A DNA stretch of 43,079 bases from JAVBMC01 sp031552845 (GTDB lineage Bacteria > Verrucomicrobiota > Kiritimatiellia > RFP12 > DVOR01), in assembly GCA_031552845.1 (NCBI GenBank), contig JAVBMC010000008.1, positions 1 through 43,079 of the forward strand. The letters are read 5' to 3'. Position numbers and translations under genes: made by a program. Under the pieces are notes generated by a model that worked only from the letters and a program-made list of their open reading frames with translations, had not been told where the DNA came from and ran no database searches. How positions within the stretch are numbered: position 1 is the stretch's first letter; every line of letters begins with the position of its first letter. Of the stretch, positions 25,757-33,466 are shown piece after piece.

Positions 25757-25995
25757 CAGAAAGGAGGGACGGAAGAGAAAAAAATTACACAGCCAGCGGA
25801 AAAAGGGGGACCTTGAAGTTATAAGAAAGGTGAAAGCATCAAACTTATAAAACCAACCAACAGTCTCAGACTTGAAGCTGTTCTGACCAATGTTGTGCTT
25901 GCCAAACGATGCTAAAAGGAGTATCATGCCGCACCATAGTGTGACGGCAGGGAAATGGCAAATGCACTAAAACTGGGCGGCTGGTGTGTTTTGCG

Positions 25996-26023
25996 TTGAC
26001 TCTAGGTGGCATTATGGTAAACT
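25996..26023 (+). promoter_or_regulatory. Candidate promoter of the glycosyltransferase-rpe operon
   Basis: TTGACT (25996-26001), a 16-bp spacer and TAAACT (26018-26023). A transcript would begin about 26030, so the GTG at 26033 would be leaderless; the alternative ATG at 26102 would leave a normal leader. Confidence 0.5.
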
Positions 26024-26032
26024 AATCCCTAC

Positions 26033-27430
26033 GTGAGTTCCCATTTCGGGGGTCTTTCCAGACAGTTTTTGAGGGTGGTTCCCGCTGGGCTGTCTTACTT
26101 TATGCCTGCTAAATTTCTATCCCGTTGGCTCCGGTTGTTGTTCGTGTTTGCGATTCCGGTGGTGATTGGCGCTTCCGTTTGTTATTTCAATCTCTTGGGG
26201 ATTACGTGGTTCGGCACCTCCCTGCCGCCCGGCCTGCAAACCTTCTGCAAAGTCCTCATTGGTTTAGACCTCGGCTACCTCGCGTTCTTGCTGTTCCGCG
26301 ACTGGTTCTACTACCGCGAAGCCGAATCCCCCGCCGACGACCTGCTGCCATTCTGCTCCGTCGTGATTCCCGCCTATAACGAAGGTAAGCGGGTCATGCG
26401 CTCCATCCAAAGCGTGCTCGCCAGCGACTACCCGCACGACAAGCTCGAAGTCATCGCCGTCGACGACGGCAGCTGCGACGAAACCTGGGCCTTCATCCTC
26501 CAAGCCCAAATCGCCGCCAAAGGCCGCCTGCAAGTACTCCGCCACGAAGTCAACAAAGGCAAGAAGGAAGCACTCGCCTCCGGCATCCGCGCCACCCGCG
26601 GCAGCATCGTCATCACCATCGACAGCGACACCCTCATCCGCCCCCGCACCATCCGCCGCTTGGTCGCCCCCTTCACCACCGACCCGACAGTCGGCTCCGT
26701 TGCCGGCAACATCCGCGTCAACTTCGGCCAGCGCCGCTTGATTCCGCAGATGCTCACCGCCATCTTCACCTACAACTTCGACGTCGTGCGCGCCGGGCAA
26801 AGCACCTGCCACGCCGTCATCTGCACCCCCGGCGCACTCAGCGCCTACCGCCGCGACCTGCTTGAACCCAAACTCGCCGCGTGGCTCGGACAGAAGTTCA
26901 TGGGCCAGCCCTCCACCATCGGCGAAGACCGCGCACTCGCCAGCTTGATTCTGCGCCAAGGTTACGGCGTGGTGTTCCAACGCTCCGCCGTCGCCTACAC
27001 CTGCGTGCCCGAAGACTATCGCGGCCTGTGCAAGATGCTCCTGCGCTGGATCCGCAGCGACATCCGCGAGAACGTCATGTTCGCCAACTACGTCTTCTCC
27101 AAGTTCGACCTGCGCGACCGCCGCCTGCTCTGCATGCAGCTCACGTGGATACTCAGTTCCCTCTGGATGTCCCTCGCCAGCGTCTCCCTCGTGCTGCTCG
27201 CCTACTGCACGGTCACCAGCAACGGCTTCATTCTCATCGTCGCATTCATCGCCGCCATCTTCCGCGGGTCGGTGCAGGCGTTCATCAACCTCGCCTACCG
27301 CGACGAACGCAGCGCAGTCTACGCCTACATCTTCAGCGCGTTCTCCCTGCTCGGCTTGTTCTGGATTCCCGCCTACGCGCTCTTCACGCTGCGTAACTCC
27401 AAGTGGCTCACGCGCGAGAAGCGCCTCTAA
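26033..27430 (+). CDS. Membrane glycosyltransferase family 2 (processive, hyaluronan/chitin synthase-like), 465 aa
   Basis: Inner-membrane glycosyltransferase that would polymerise or transfer sugars from a nucleotide donor on the cytosolic face. N-terminal membrane segments lie at about residues 32-50 and 70-90. The GT-A domain follows: VVIPAYNEGKR, VDDGS, the DSDT metal-binding motif, GEDRAL (catalytic base region) and LLRWIRSD, the counterpart of the Q/RxxRW motif of processive enzymes. Three to four membrane helices close the protein (about 365-455). The GTG start at 26033 is the longest frame; the ATG at 26102 is a credible alternative, and neither has a ribosome site. It is followed after six bases by rpe, so the two are co-transcribed. 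The product is probably an exopolysaccharide, but the sugar is unknown. Confidence 0.88.
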   Translation: MSSHFGGLSRQFLRVVPAGLSYFMPAKFLSRWLRLLFVFAIPVVIGASVCYFNLLGITWFGTSLPPGLQTFCKVLIGLDLGYLAFLLFRDWFYYREAESPADDLLPFCSVVIPAYNEGKRVMRSIQSVLASDYPHDKLEVIAVDDGSCDETWAFILQAQIAAKGRLQVLRHEVNKGKKEALASGIRATRGSIVITIDSDTLIRPRTIRRLVAPFTTDPTVGSVAGNIRVNFGQRRLIPQMLTAIFTYNFDVVRAGQSTCHAVICTPGALSAYRRDLLEPKLAAWLGQKFMGQPSTIGEDRALASLILRQGYGVVFQRSAVAYTCVPEDYRGLCKMLLRWIRSDIRENVMFANYVFSKFDLRDRRLLCMQLTWILSSLWMSLASVSLVLLAYCTVTSNGFILIVAFIAAIFRGSVQAFINLAYRDERSAVYAYIFSAFSLLGLFWIPAYALFTLRNSKWLTREKRL

Positions 27431-27436
27431 CCTGCT

Positions 27437-28108
27437 ATGAAGTACAGCATCCTTCCTTCACTGCTGGCGGCCGACTTCGGGAACTTGGCCGACGAATGCC
27501 GCCGCGCACAAGCCGCCGGCGCTGATGCCATCCACCTCGATATCATGGATGGGCACTTTGTCCCCAACCTCAGCTTCGGCCCCGATGTAGTCGCCATGGC
27601 GCGGCGCGTCTGCCCAGACTTCCACCGCAGCGTGCACCTCATGCTCACCAACCCGGAGAAGTACATTGAGCCCTTCGTCAAGGCCGGCGCCGACTCTATT
27701 CAGATCCATGTCGAAGCCGAGTGCGATCTAGCCGACACCCTCGCCGCCATCCGTGCGCATAACATCCGCGCAGGTCTGGTCATCAAACCCAAGACCCCCG
27801 CCGAGAGCGTCTTCAACTTCCTTGAAGACATCGACGAGATTCTCCTGATGAGCGTAGAGCCCGGTTACGGCGGACAGGCCTTCATGCCCGAAGTCCTGCC
27901 CAAAGCACAGCTCCTCCGTCAAGAGTTCGCCCGCCGCGGCTTGAACTCCATCGACATCATGATCGACGGCGGCATCGGTGCACAAAATATAGCCCTATGC
28001 GCCAAAGCCGGTGTCAACATGTTCGTGGCCGGCAGCTCCCTCTTCCGCCTGCCCGATATGGCTGCCGGAATTGCAGATTTCCGCGCCCAGCTCGCCACGG
28101 TCAGCTAA
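27437..28108 (+). CDS. rpe: Ribulose-phosphate 3-epimerase, 223 aa
   Basis: Cytosolic TIM-barrel enzyme interconverting ribulose 5-phosphate and xylulose 5-phosphate in the pentose phosphate pathway. Full-length (family about 215-230 residues) with all signatures: ILPSLLAADFGNL, HLDIMDGHFVPNLSFGP (metal His and catalytic Asp), VHLM, GLVIKPKTP, MSVEPGYGGQAF and IMIDGGIG, where the second catalytic Asp lies, then the phosphate-binding VAGSSLF. It starts six bases after the glycosyltransferase stop, so it is the distal gene of that operon. The link may be supply of sugar phosphates or simple gene clustering. Confidence 0.97.
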   Translation: MKYSILPSLLAADFGNLADECRRAQAAGADAIHLDIMDGHFVPNLSFGPDVVAMARRVCPDFHRSVHLMLTNPEKYIEPFVKAGADSIQIHVEAECDLADTLAAIRAHNIRAGLVIKPKTPAESVFNFLEDIDEILLMSVEPGYGGQAFMPEVLPKAQLLRQEFARRGLNSIDIMIDGGIGAQNIALCAKAGVNMFVAGSSLFRLPDMAAGIADFRAQLATVS

Positions 28109-28150
28109 CTGCGATTGATCCGTTGCGGGCTGTTGGTGGTTGAGTAAAAG

Positions 28151-28180
28151 AAAACCCGCCACCGGTATCCCGGGGCGGGC
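28151..28180 (-). terminator. Intrinsic terminator of the 28221 gene
   Basis: CCCGCC (28155-28160) pairs with GGCGGG (28174-28179); on the minus strand the stem is followed by TTTTCTTTT. It sits about 40 bp beyond the stop of the minus-strand gene. Confidence 0.75.
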
Positions 28181-28220
28181 ACACACAGCTCGCGGCCTAG
28201 GCGGCAGCACTGTGCATAGC

Positions 28221-28778
28221 TTAATAAGTCGACACCCAAACCTGCGTGGTGCGGGCTTCGTAATGTCCCTCGCGCCAGATACGGGTCGGACGCCCATAAA
28301 CATCGGTCCCATCCACCCAGCACGGTTCGACCCACACATTCTGCACCTGCTCCTGCCAGTAGCCGTTCACAACGGGTGCCGCGGTAGTTGCATAAACAAC
28401 AGGCGTAGTGGTGCTGTAAACAACCGTCGAAGGACGCGTAGCGGCGTTGATGATTGCGCCGGCTAAGAACGCCCCTCCGGCATAGGCCCAAACATTCCCG
28501 GAGTTGTAATACCGAGGTCCCCCGTGGTGGTGGTGGCTCGGCCGTGGCGGCGGTGCATGACGCGGTGGAGCATAACGAGCCGGTTGAACCGCAGCGTGTT
28601 GAGGCGCCGGTGCAGGGCGTGACGGTGCTTGACGCTGTGGCGGCGGTGCGCCGCGCCCGGAATTACCTCCCGGATCACCACCCCGAGGCGGCGGCGCTGC
28701 TAAGGCCGGCAGACCGGCGCCAAATAGAAGTGTTCCGCAAAGAATCGTTTTGATAAAGCAATGTGTTGTGTTGTTCAT
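28221..28778 (-). CDS. Small secreted Pro/His-rich protein, 185 aa
   Basis: Start at the ATG 28778, with AGGAAGG 5 bases upstream; an upstream frame to 28844 would read through the palindrome and is rejected. Signal peptide of about 27 residues ending LPALA. Then comes a low-complexity Pro/Arg/Gly/Gln/His segment (about 28-90, including HHHHGG), a short hydrophobic Gly/Ala segment (WAYAGGAFLAGAIINAA, about 100-116), and a C-terminal domain rich in Trp and Tyr (YWQEQVQNVWVEP, DVYGRPTRIWREGHYE). The C-terminal block resembles that of many small bacterial envelope proteins of unknown function. The His-rich part could bind metal, but that is speculation. A strong palindrome lies just upstream and may regulate it. 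Confidence 0.75.
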   Translation of the reverse strand: MNNTTHCFIKTILCGTLLFGAGLPALAAPPPRGGDPGGNSGRGAPPPQRQAPSRPAPAPQHAAVQPARYAPPRHAPPPRPSHHHHGGPRYYNSGNVWAYAGGAFLAGAIINAATRPSTVVYSTTTPVVYATTAAPVVNGYWQEQVQNVWVEPCWVDGTDVYGRPTRIWREGHYEARTTQVWVSTY

Positions 28779-28800
28779 GAGGACCTTCCTTTCTCCACTT

Positions 28801-28822
28801 ACATACCTACCGATAGGTATGT
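28801..28822. promoter_or_regulatory. Perfect palindrome, likely repressor operator
   Basis: ACATACCTA-CCGA-TAGGTATGT: 9-bp perfect arms with a 4-base centre, 22-44 bp upstream of the start of the secreted protein gene. Operators of TetR-family repressors are often of this size and symmetry. No regulator gene is adjacent. Confidence 0.6.
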
Positions 28823-28897
28823 ATACAGGCAATAACGCACTCATTTTCGATTTATTGTTCGCACATTGTAGTTTATTGAATAAAGTTACCGCGCGGC

Positions 28898-29323
28898 TTA
28901 GAGATACTCGGCGATGATCTGCGAGGCCATTTTGGCATATTCGATGCAGGGACGCCGCTCAAACTCGGTGGTGTTGACCTCCTCGTCCAGCAACGGCAGC
29001 CCTTGGTCGTCCAAACCCAGCAGGTCGCGGCACACGATGCGTCCGCCATTGAGCTCCTTGAAGCGGGCAATCATCTTCTGCCCCATTGCATAGGACGTCA
29101 CACGGTCCTCTGCGCCATATTTAAACCCAAGCATCATCGTCATCGCTGCAATCGCCCCGCAGATCTCGCGGGTTTTGACGATGCCGCTGCCTAAGCCGAG
29201 CGATGCCTTCAAGGCAGTTTCGGTATCAATCCCCAATTGCGGGGCGTAGGCCGCACAAATAGCTTGCGCGCAGTTGTAGCCATTGTTGAAGTATTCAACA
29301 ACCTTATCGGTCATGTCAGTCAT
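28898..29323 (-). CDS. C_GCAxxG_C_C family protein, 141 aa
   Basis: Small cytosolic protein of a Cys-rich family common in anaerobes, of unknown biochemical role and probably redox- or metal-related. The spaced cysteines that define the family are visible: YNCAQA (residue ~18), REICGAIAAM (~54), IVCRDLL (~97) and RRPCIEYA (~124). Length is typical. Starts at the ATG 29323, eight bases inside the end of the upstream rRNA methyltransferase gene; AGAGGAG lies 10 bases upstream, within that gene. The overlap implies coupled translation. Confidence 0.88.
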   Translation of the reverse strand: MTDMTDKVVEYFNNGYNCAQAICAAYAPQLGIDTETALKASLGLGSGIVKTREICGAIAAMTMMLGFKYGAEDRVTSYAMGQKMIARFKELNGGRIVCRDLLGLDDQGLPLLDEEVNTTEFERRPCIEYAKMASQIIAEYL

Positions 29324-31547
29324 TTTCGGTTATCTCCTCTTGAGGGGGTAACGGCGTGCCGGTGACTTCATCTTCAACCGGCGGCTCAGGATCGGGCATG
29401 CCGGCGGGAGCAGCCTCCACCGACGGTTCAACGTGTGGTTCATCGGCAGAGTCATCCTCCAACGATGGATCGTAATCGGGCTCATGCGAACCCGCATAAA
29501 CATCATATGTCAGCAGACGGCATTCAATCGGGCCATTGAACAGCGGAATCCGCCGCAAAGGCCGCAGGCCTATCTTCTTGGCCAGTTCGAGGTTGCCTGT
29601 AAAGATACCGGCCTTCCAGCCGATACAGTACTGCTTCAAGAAATCACCCATGCGTGCATAGACAGGGCCCAGCTCCGTCTCTTCGCCAAGACGCTCGCCG
29701 TATTCTGGATTGAAGAATATCACCCCCGGCTCATCCGGCAGCGTCGTCTGCGCAAAGTCACACGTTTCAAACTTAATCAAATCGCCCACGCCCGCCGCAA
29801 TCGCATTACTCTGCGCCAGATGCACGGCATCATTCTCAATATCGCTGGCAATAATCAATGGCGTCTCTTCGCGCTCTTCGGACTTCGCCTGCTGCACAAC
29901 CTGCTTCCAGATCTGCTCCGGCGTAGCGCCAAAACGTTTGCGCGAACTCCCCTCGCCCGCATTCTCACCCGGAATCATGGAGTCCCAACCCTTCAAGCCC
30001 ATAAAGCCGAAGAAGGTACGGAACTGCCCCGGCGCGCGGTTCTTCGCCATCAACATCGCCTCAATGGCCGGCGTGCCGCTGCCGCACATCGGCACCAGCA
30101 GCGGGCTCTTCATATCCCAGCCGCAAGCCACAATCGCCGCCGCCGCCAACGACTCCATCATTGGCGCCTTCCACGGATTCTGCCGGTAACCGCGCTTCGA
30201 GAGCGGCCTGCCGGAGGTATCGATGTAAATCTTGCAATCGTCTTCAAACCAATACACGTAGATCGATGCACCGCCCTGAGCCTCGCGGTCGGAATCTGGA
30301 CGCCGTCCGCAATGCCGGCGCATCCGGTCGGCAATCGCATCCTTCGTCTTCAGGTTCGTCATGCGGCTGTCGCGCACCGTCTCATTCCACGTGGTGTTAT
30401 TCACTAGGAACGGCCTGTCGGGATCGAGATAATCCTCCCACGGCACGGTCATTGCCAGATCATACAAATCATCCAAGTTCCGCACCCAGCCTTTACCCAC
30501 CGGAATCAGCACACGGTGTGCAAAACGCAGCTGCAGGTTCAGTTTGAAGATGTCGCGCACGCCATGCAGTCCCTCCACGCCCAACATCGTCTCATTGCCG
30601 CCAACCACAGTGTAACCCAATTCCGTCAGCTCCTGCTGCACAAACGACGCCAGCTCACGCGCACACGAAATCGTCGCCACCGTTGCATCCGTCCAAATAT
30701 TCACCGGCTTACGCTGTGGCGCAGGACGATCGGCAAAGCGCGGCTTGTAAGCACGCGGCGCGCTATTCTCACGCCGAGGCCGATCCGGATTATACGTCCG
30801 CGGAGTATCATCATAACGCGGCGGACGCGGCGAAGCACTACGCGGCGTATACGGACGCGGAGCCCCCTCATCACGCGGAGGCCGATCTGTGCGCAGACGA
30901 TAAGGACGCTCCCCGCCATCATCGCGACGCGGCGGACGATCCGAATTATACTCGCGGCGCGGACGGTCAGAGTCATACGGCTTTTTATACGGACGATCCC
31001 CTCCGCCATCACGCGACGGACGATCTGTACGCGGTTTATACGGACGCGGCGAATCACCATCACGAGGCGGCCTATCCGTAAAGCGCGGCTGATAAGGCCG
31101 CTCGCCACCCTCATCCCGCCGAGGCCGGTCAGAGTCGTACGGTTTCTTATAAGGACGATCCCCCCCGCCATCACGCGGCGGACGATCCGTGAAACGCGGC
31201 TTGTAGGGACGCGGTGCTCCCTCATCACGCGGCGGACGATCGGTTCGCGGACGATACGGACGCTCCCCGCCATCATCGCGACGGGGACGGTCAGATTCAT
31301 ACGGCTTCTTGTAGGGGCGGTCCGCATCAAAAGACTTTTTATACGGGCGCGGTGCATCACCATCACGGGGCGGGCGATCTGTAAAGCGTGGTTTATACGG
31401 GCGCGGCGCAGCGCCATCACGTTTGGGACGGCTGTCCGAATACGACGGACGCGCGCCATCACGCGGCGGACGGGCAGACTCTTTGCGCGGTCCACGGGGC
31501 GCACCCTCCCGCGGCTTGCGCGGGCGTTTGGAAAAATCATCACTCAT
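29316..31547 (-). CDS. RlmL/RlmK-like THUMP-containing 23S rRNA methyltransferase with long repetitive N-terminus, 743 aa
   Basis: S-adenosylmethionine-dependent RNA methyltransferase of the COG0116 type, expected to make N2-methylguanosine in 23S rRNA. Residues about 1-275 are a disordered basic repeat with some 17 RPY-type units (PPRDGG-RPY(K)KP, DSDRPRR). THUMP and ferredoxin-like parts cover about 285-420 (the NLDDLYDLAMTVPWEDYLD block). The Rossmann catalytic domain covers about 425-700: VPMCGSGTPAIEAMLMA (cofactor loop), ASDIENDAV and the active-site motif NPEYGERLG, where most relatives have NPPYGER. A short acidic, Pro/Glu-rich tail follows. The RlmK half of the fused E. coli enzyme is missing. 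The repeat tail resembles basic tails of RNA helicases and probably helps RNA binding. Confidence 0.9.
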   Translation of the reverse strand: MSDDFSKRPRKPREGAPRGPRKESARPPRDGARPSYSDSRPKRDGAAPRPYKPRFTDRPPRDGDAPRPYKKSFDADRPYKKPYESDRPRRDDGGERPYRPRTDRPPRDEGAPRPYKPRFTDRPPRDGGGDRPYKKPYDSDRPRRDEGGERPYQPRFTDRPPRDGDSPRPYKPRTDRPSRDGGGDRPYKKPYDSDRPRREYNSDRPPRRDDGGERPYRLRTDRPPRDEGAPRPYTPRSASPRPPRYDDTPRTYNPDRPRRENSAPRAYKPRFADRPAPQRKPVNIWTDATVATISCARELASFVQQELTELGYTVVGGNETMLGVEGLHGVRDIFKLNLQLRFAHRVLIPVGKGWVRNLDDLYDLAMTVPWEDYLDPDRPFLVNNTTWNETVRDSRMTNLKTKDAIADRMRRHCGRRPDSDREAQGGASIYVYWFEDDCKIYIDTSGRPLSKRGYRQNPWKAPMMESLAAAAIVACGWDMKSPLLVPMCGSGTPAIEAMLMAKNRAPGQFRTFFGFMGLKGWDSMIPGENAGEGSSRKRFGATPEQIWKQVVQQAKSEEREETPLIIASDIENDAVHLAQSNAIAAGVGDLIKFETCDFAQTTLPDEPGVIFFNPEYGERLGEETELGPVYARMGDFLKQYCIGWKAGIFTGNLELAKKIGLRPLRRIPLFNGPIECRLLTYDVYAGSHEPDYDPSLEDDSADEPHVEPSVEAAPAGMPDPEPPVEDEVTGTPLPPQEEITEND

Positions 31548-31578
31548 AACAACTCTGACACGTACCCCTCATATGCAA

Positions 31579-31611
31579 AAACTGCGCGAAGGCCAACCCT
31601 CCACGCAGTTT
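31579..31611 (-). terminator. Intrinsic terminator of the aminotransferase gene
   Basis: AAACTGCG and CGCAGTTT pair (31579-31586 with 31604-31611); on the minus strand the stem runs into TTTTT. It lies just after the stop at 31624. Confidence 0.8.
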
Positions 31612-31623
31612 CGCTTCTCTTAA

Positions 31624-32799
31624 TTATTTACGCAGTCCCTTGACGAACTGCCCGATGCGCTCCGTGGCGATCTTCAGATTCGCCATCGACGTCGCATACG
31701 AACACCGCAAGAACCCTTCGCCGCAAGCGCCAAACGCACTCCCAGGCACCGCCGCCACATTCTGCTGTTCCAACAGTGCCAGCGCGAACTCCTTCGACGT
31801 CAGCCCGCAGTCGCCCACATACGGAAACGCATAGAACGCCCCCGCCGGCTTATGCATCCGCAAGCCCGCCTCCGTCAGCGCCGCATACACAAAGTTCCGC
31901 CGCCGCGCATACTCATCAATCATCGGACGGATGTCGCCCAGCGACCCCGTGATAGCCTCCAACGCCGCACGCTGCGCATTCGTTGCCGCGCACATCATCG
32001 TATACTGATGGATCTTCATCATCGCGTCCGACAGCTCCGCCGGCGCACAGACATAGCCCAGCCGGAAGCCCGTCATTGCCCACGCCTTCGAGAACCCATG
32101 GAAGAACACCGTCCGGTCGCGCATGCCCGGCACCGAAACCATGCTGATATGCGGCTGATCATACGACAGCTCCGCATAAATCTCATCCGTCAGCACGATC
32201 AAATCATGCTCCACCGCAAACGTCGCGATATCCTCTACATCCTGCTGCGTCAGCACCGCGCCCGTCGGGTTCGTCGGGAAGTTCAACAGCAGCAAGCGCG
32301 TCTTCGGCGTGACCTTCTGCTCCAGCATCGCCCGCGTCAGCCTAAAGTTATCCTCAGCCCGCGTCTCCACCGCCACCGGCACGCCCGCCGCCAAACGGAT
32401 CGTCGCATTGTACGACACAAAGCACGGCTCATGATACAACACCTCGTCGCCCGGATTGATCAACGCCCGCAAAGCAATATCTAACGCCTCGCTCACGCCC
32501 ACCGTCACGACAATCTCCGACTCCGGATTAAACTCCGCGCCAAAGTTTTTCGCCACATACTTCGAAATCGCCCGCCGCAGCTCAATCAAACCCCGGTTCG
32601 ACGTATAATGCGTCTCCCCCTGCTCCAGCGAAAACACCGCCTGCTCGCGGATCCGCCACGGCGTATCAAAATCAGGCTCGCCCACCCCCAAGGAAATCAC
32701 ATCCTTACGGGTGCTCACAATATCAAAAAAGTCGCGGATGCCTGACTTCGGCAAATCCACCACATGCCGCGCAATGCGCGAACGCAAATCCACACTCAT
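31624..32799 (-). CDS. Pyridoxal-phosphate aminotransferase, class I/II fold, 391 aa
   Basis: Cytosolic fold-type I aminotransferase. Start is the ATG at 32799, with GAGGAG 4-5 bases upstream; the longer frame to 32823 runs into the preceding gene. Signatures: GVGEPDFDTP, YTSNRGLIELR, NFPTNPTGAV, LTDEIYAELSYD and the cofactor-lysine motif GFSKAWAMTGFRLGYV, with the terminal arginine block EGFLRCSYA. This matches the subgroup of aspartate/aromatic aminotransferases often annotated only as PLP-dependent aminotransferase; the substrate is unassigned. It is the second gene of an operon with an Lrp/AsnC regulator ending eight bases upstream, a pairing consistent with amino-acid-responsive control. 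Confidence 0.93.
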   Translation of the reverse strand: MSVDLRSRIARHVVDLPKSGIRDFFDIVSTRKDVISLGVGEPDFDTPWRIREQAVFSLEQGETHYTSNRGLIELRRAISKYVAKNFGAEFNPESEIVVTVGVSEALDIALRALINPGDEVLYHEPCFVSYNATIRLAAGVPVAVETRAEDNFRLTRAMLEQKVTPKTRLLLLNFPTNPTGAVLTQQDVEDIATFAVEHDLIVLTDEIYAELSYDQPHISMVSVPGMRDRTVFFHGFSKAWAMTGFRLGYVCAPAELSDAMMKIHQYTMMCAATNAQRAALEAITGSLGDIRPMIDEYARRRNFVYAALTEAGLRMHKPAGAFYAFPYVGDCGLTSKEFALALLEQQNVAAVPGSAFGACGEGFLRCSYATSMANLKIATERIGQFVKGLRK

Positions 32800-32807
32800 A
32801 CCACTCC

Positions 32808-33287
32808 TCACGGCGACACGCACAACCGCGTATCCTCACTCTCGCCATTCATCAAAACCCGATTCCGCTTATAAGCCTTCAGCTGAAAATGCGTAGACGT
32901 TGACAAAATCCCATCAATCGTTGACAGCTTCTCACTCACAAACTGCGCCACGGCTCGCAGATCATCCGCCGCCACAAAAATCATCAAGTCAAACCCACCG
33001 CTCATCAGATACACAGCTTCCACCTCCGGGAACTTGCTCACCCGCTTCGCGATACGGTCAAAACCCCCATTACGCTCCGGCGTCACGCGCACCTCAATCA
33101 CCGCCGTCACCCGCTGATCCTCAAGCTCATCCTCATTCACAATCGCCTGATACCCGCGGATAATCCCACGCGACTCCAAATCATGGATCTCCGCCTCCAC
33201 CTCCGCGGAAGACAGATTCAACATCTTCGCGATATTCTCCTTCGACTCCAACGCATTCGCGCGCAAAATATCCAACAACGCATTCAT
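32808..33287 (-). CDS. Lrp/AsnC family transcriptional regulator, 159 aa
   Basis: Amino-acid-responsive DNA-binding regulator. The N-terminal winged helix-turn-helix (about 1-55, NIAKMLNLSSAEVEAEIHDLESRGII) is followed by the RAM ligand-binding domain (about 62-140; VTAVIEVRV, YLMSGGFDLMIFVAADD, GILSTSTHFQL). Standard length. The start is the ATG at 33287 with GGAG eight bases upstream. As first gene of the aminotransferase operon it probably controls that operon and itself. Confidence 0.92.
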   Translation of the reverse strand: MNALLDILRANALESKENIAKMLNLSSAEVEAEIHDLESRGIIRGYQAIVNEDELEDQRVTAVIEVRVTPERNGGFDRIAKRVSKFPEVEAVYLMSGGFDLMIFVAADDLRAVAQFVSEKLSTIDGILSTSTHFQLKAYKRNRVLMNGESEDTRLCVSP

Positions 33288-33319
33288 CGGCGGCTCCTCT
33301 CCTCACTGCAAAAGCCGTT

Positions 33320-33348
33320 AGTTTACACTATTCCGCGCCCAAAAAGAA
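33320..33348 (-). promoter_or_regulatory. Weak candidate promoter of the Lrp-aminotransferase operon
   Basis: Minus strand: TTCTTT (33348-33343), 17-bp spacer, TAAACT (33325-33320). The -35 is poor. Confidence 0.3.
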
Positions 33349-33377
33349 CACAAAACGCGCATTACCCGCAAAATATC

Positions 33378-33464
33378 TTATTTCGTTGAGTGCCCCAAGC
33401 CCGATACCCACTTCCAGCCATTCTCGCAAGCCCGTCCGATATGCCAAAAGAAGCTCACCACTCC
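33378..33464 (-). pseudogene. Out-of-frame remnant of the C-terminal tail of the 33467 TPR gene
   Basis: These 29 codons, directly after the stop of the TPR gene but in another frame, read GVVSFFWHIGRACENGW and on to a stop. The upstream paralog at 34874 ends in-frame with GVMSFFWHIGRACENGW. Aligning the two genes shows a CAG to TAG change plus two extra bases, so the tail was cut off recently. Confidence 0.85.
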
Positions 33465-33466
33465 CC

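Larger units (their letters stand above)
25362..26032. other. Long divergent intergenic region
   Basis: About 670 bp between the HU-like gene (minus) and the glycosyltransferase gene (plus). It contains a cluster of hairpins at 25494-25623, a GTAATA tract at 25720-25756 and a promoter at 25996-26023. A 102-codon minus frame (25619-25927) is Leu/Phe/Tyr-rich only because of the AT-rich tract and is not supported. Confidence 0.6.

Noticed and set aside
26264..26980. 238-codon minus-strand frame
   Set aside because: Antisense shadow of the glycosyltransferase; Asp/Gly/Ala/Val-biased composition and no ribosome site.
30516..31643. 375-codon plus-strand frame
   Set aside because: Antisense of the RPY repeats of the rRNA methyltransferase; an artefact of the DNA repeat.
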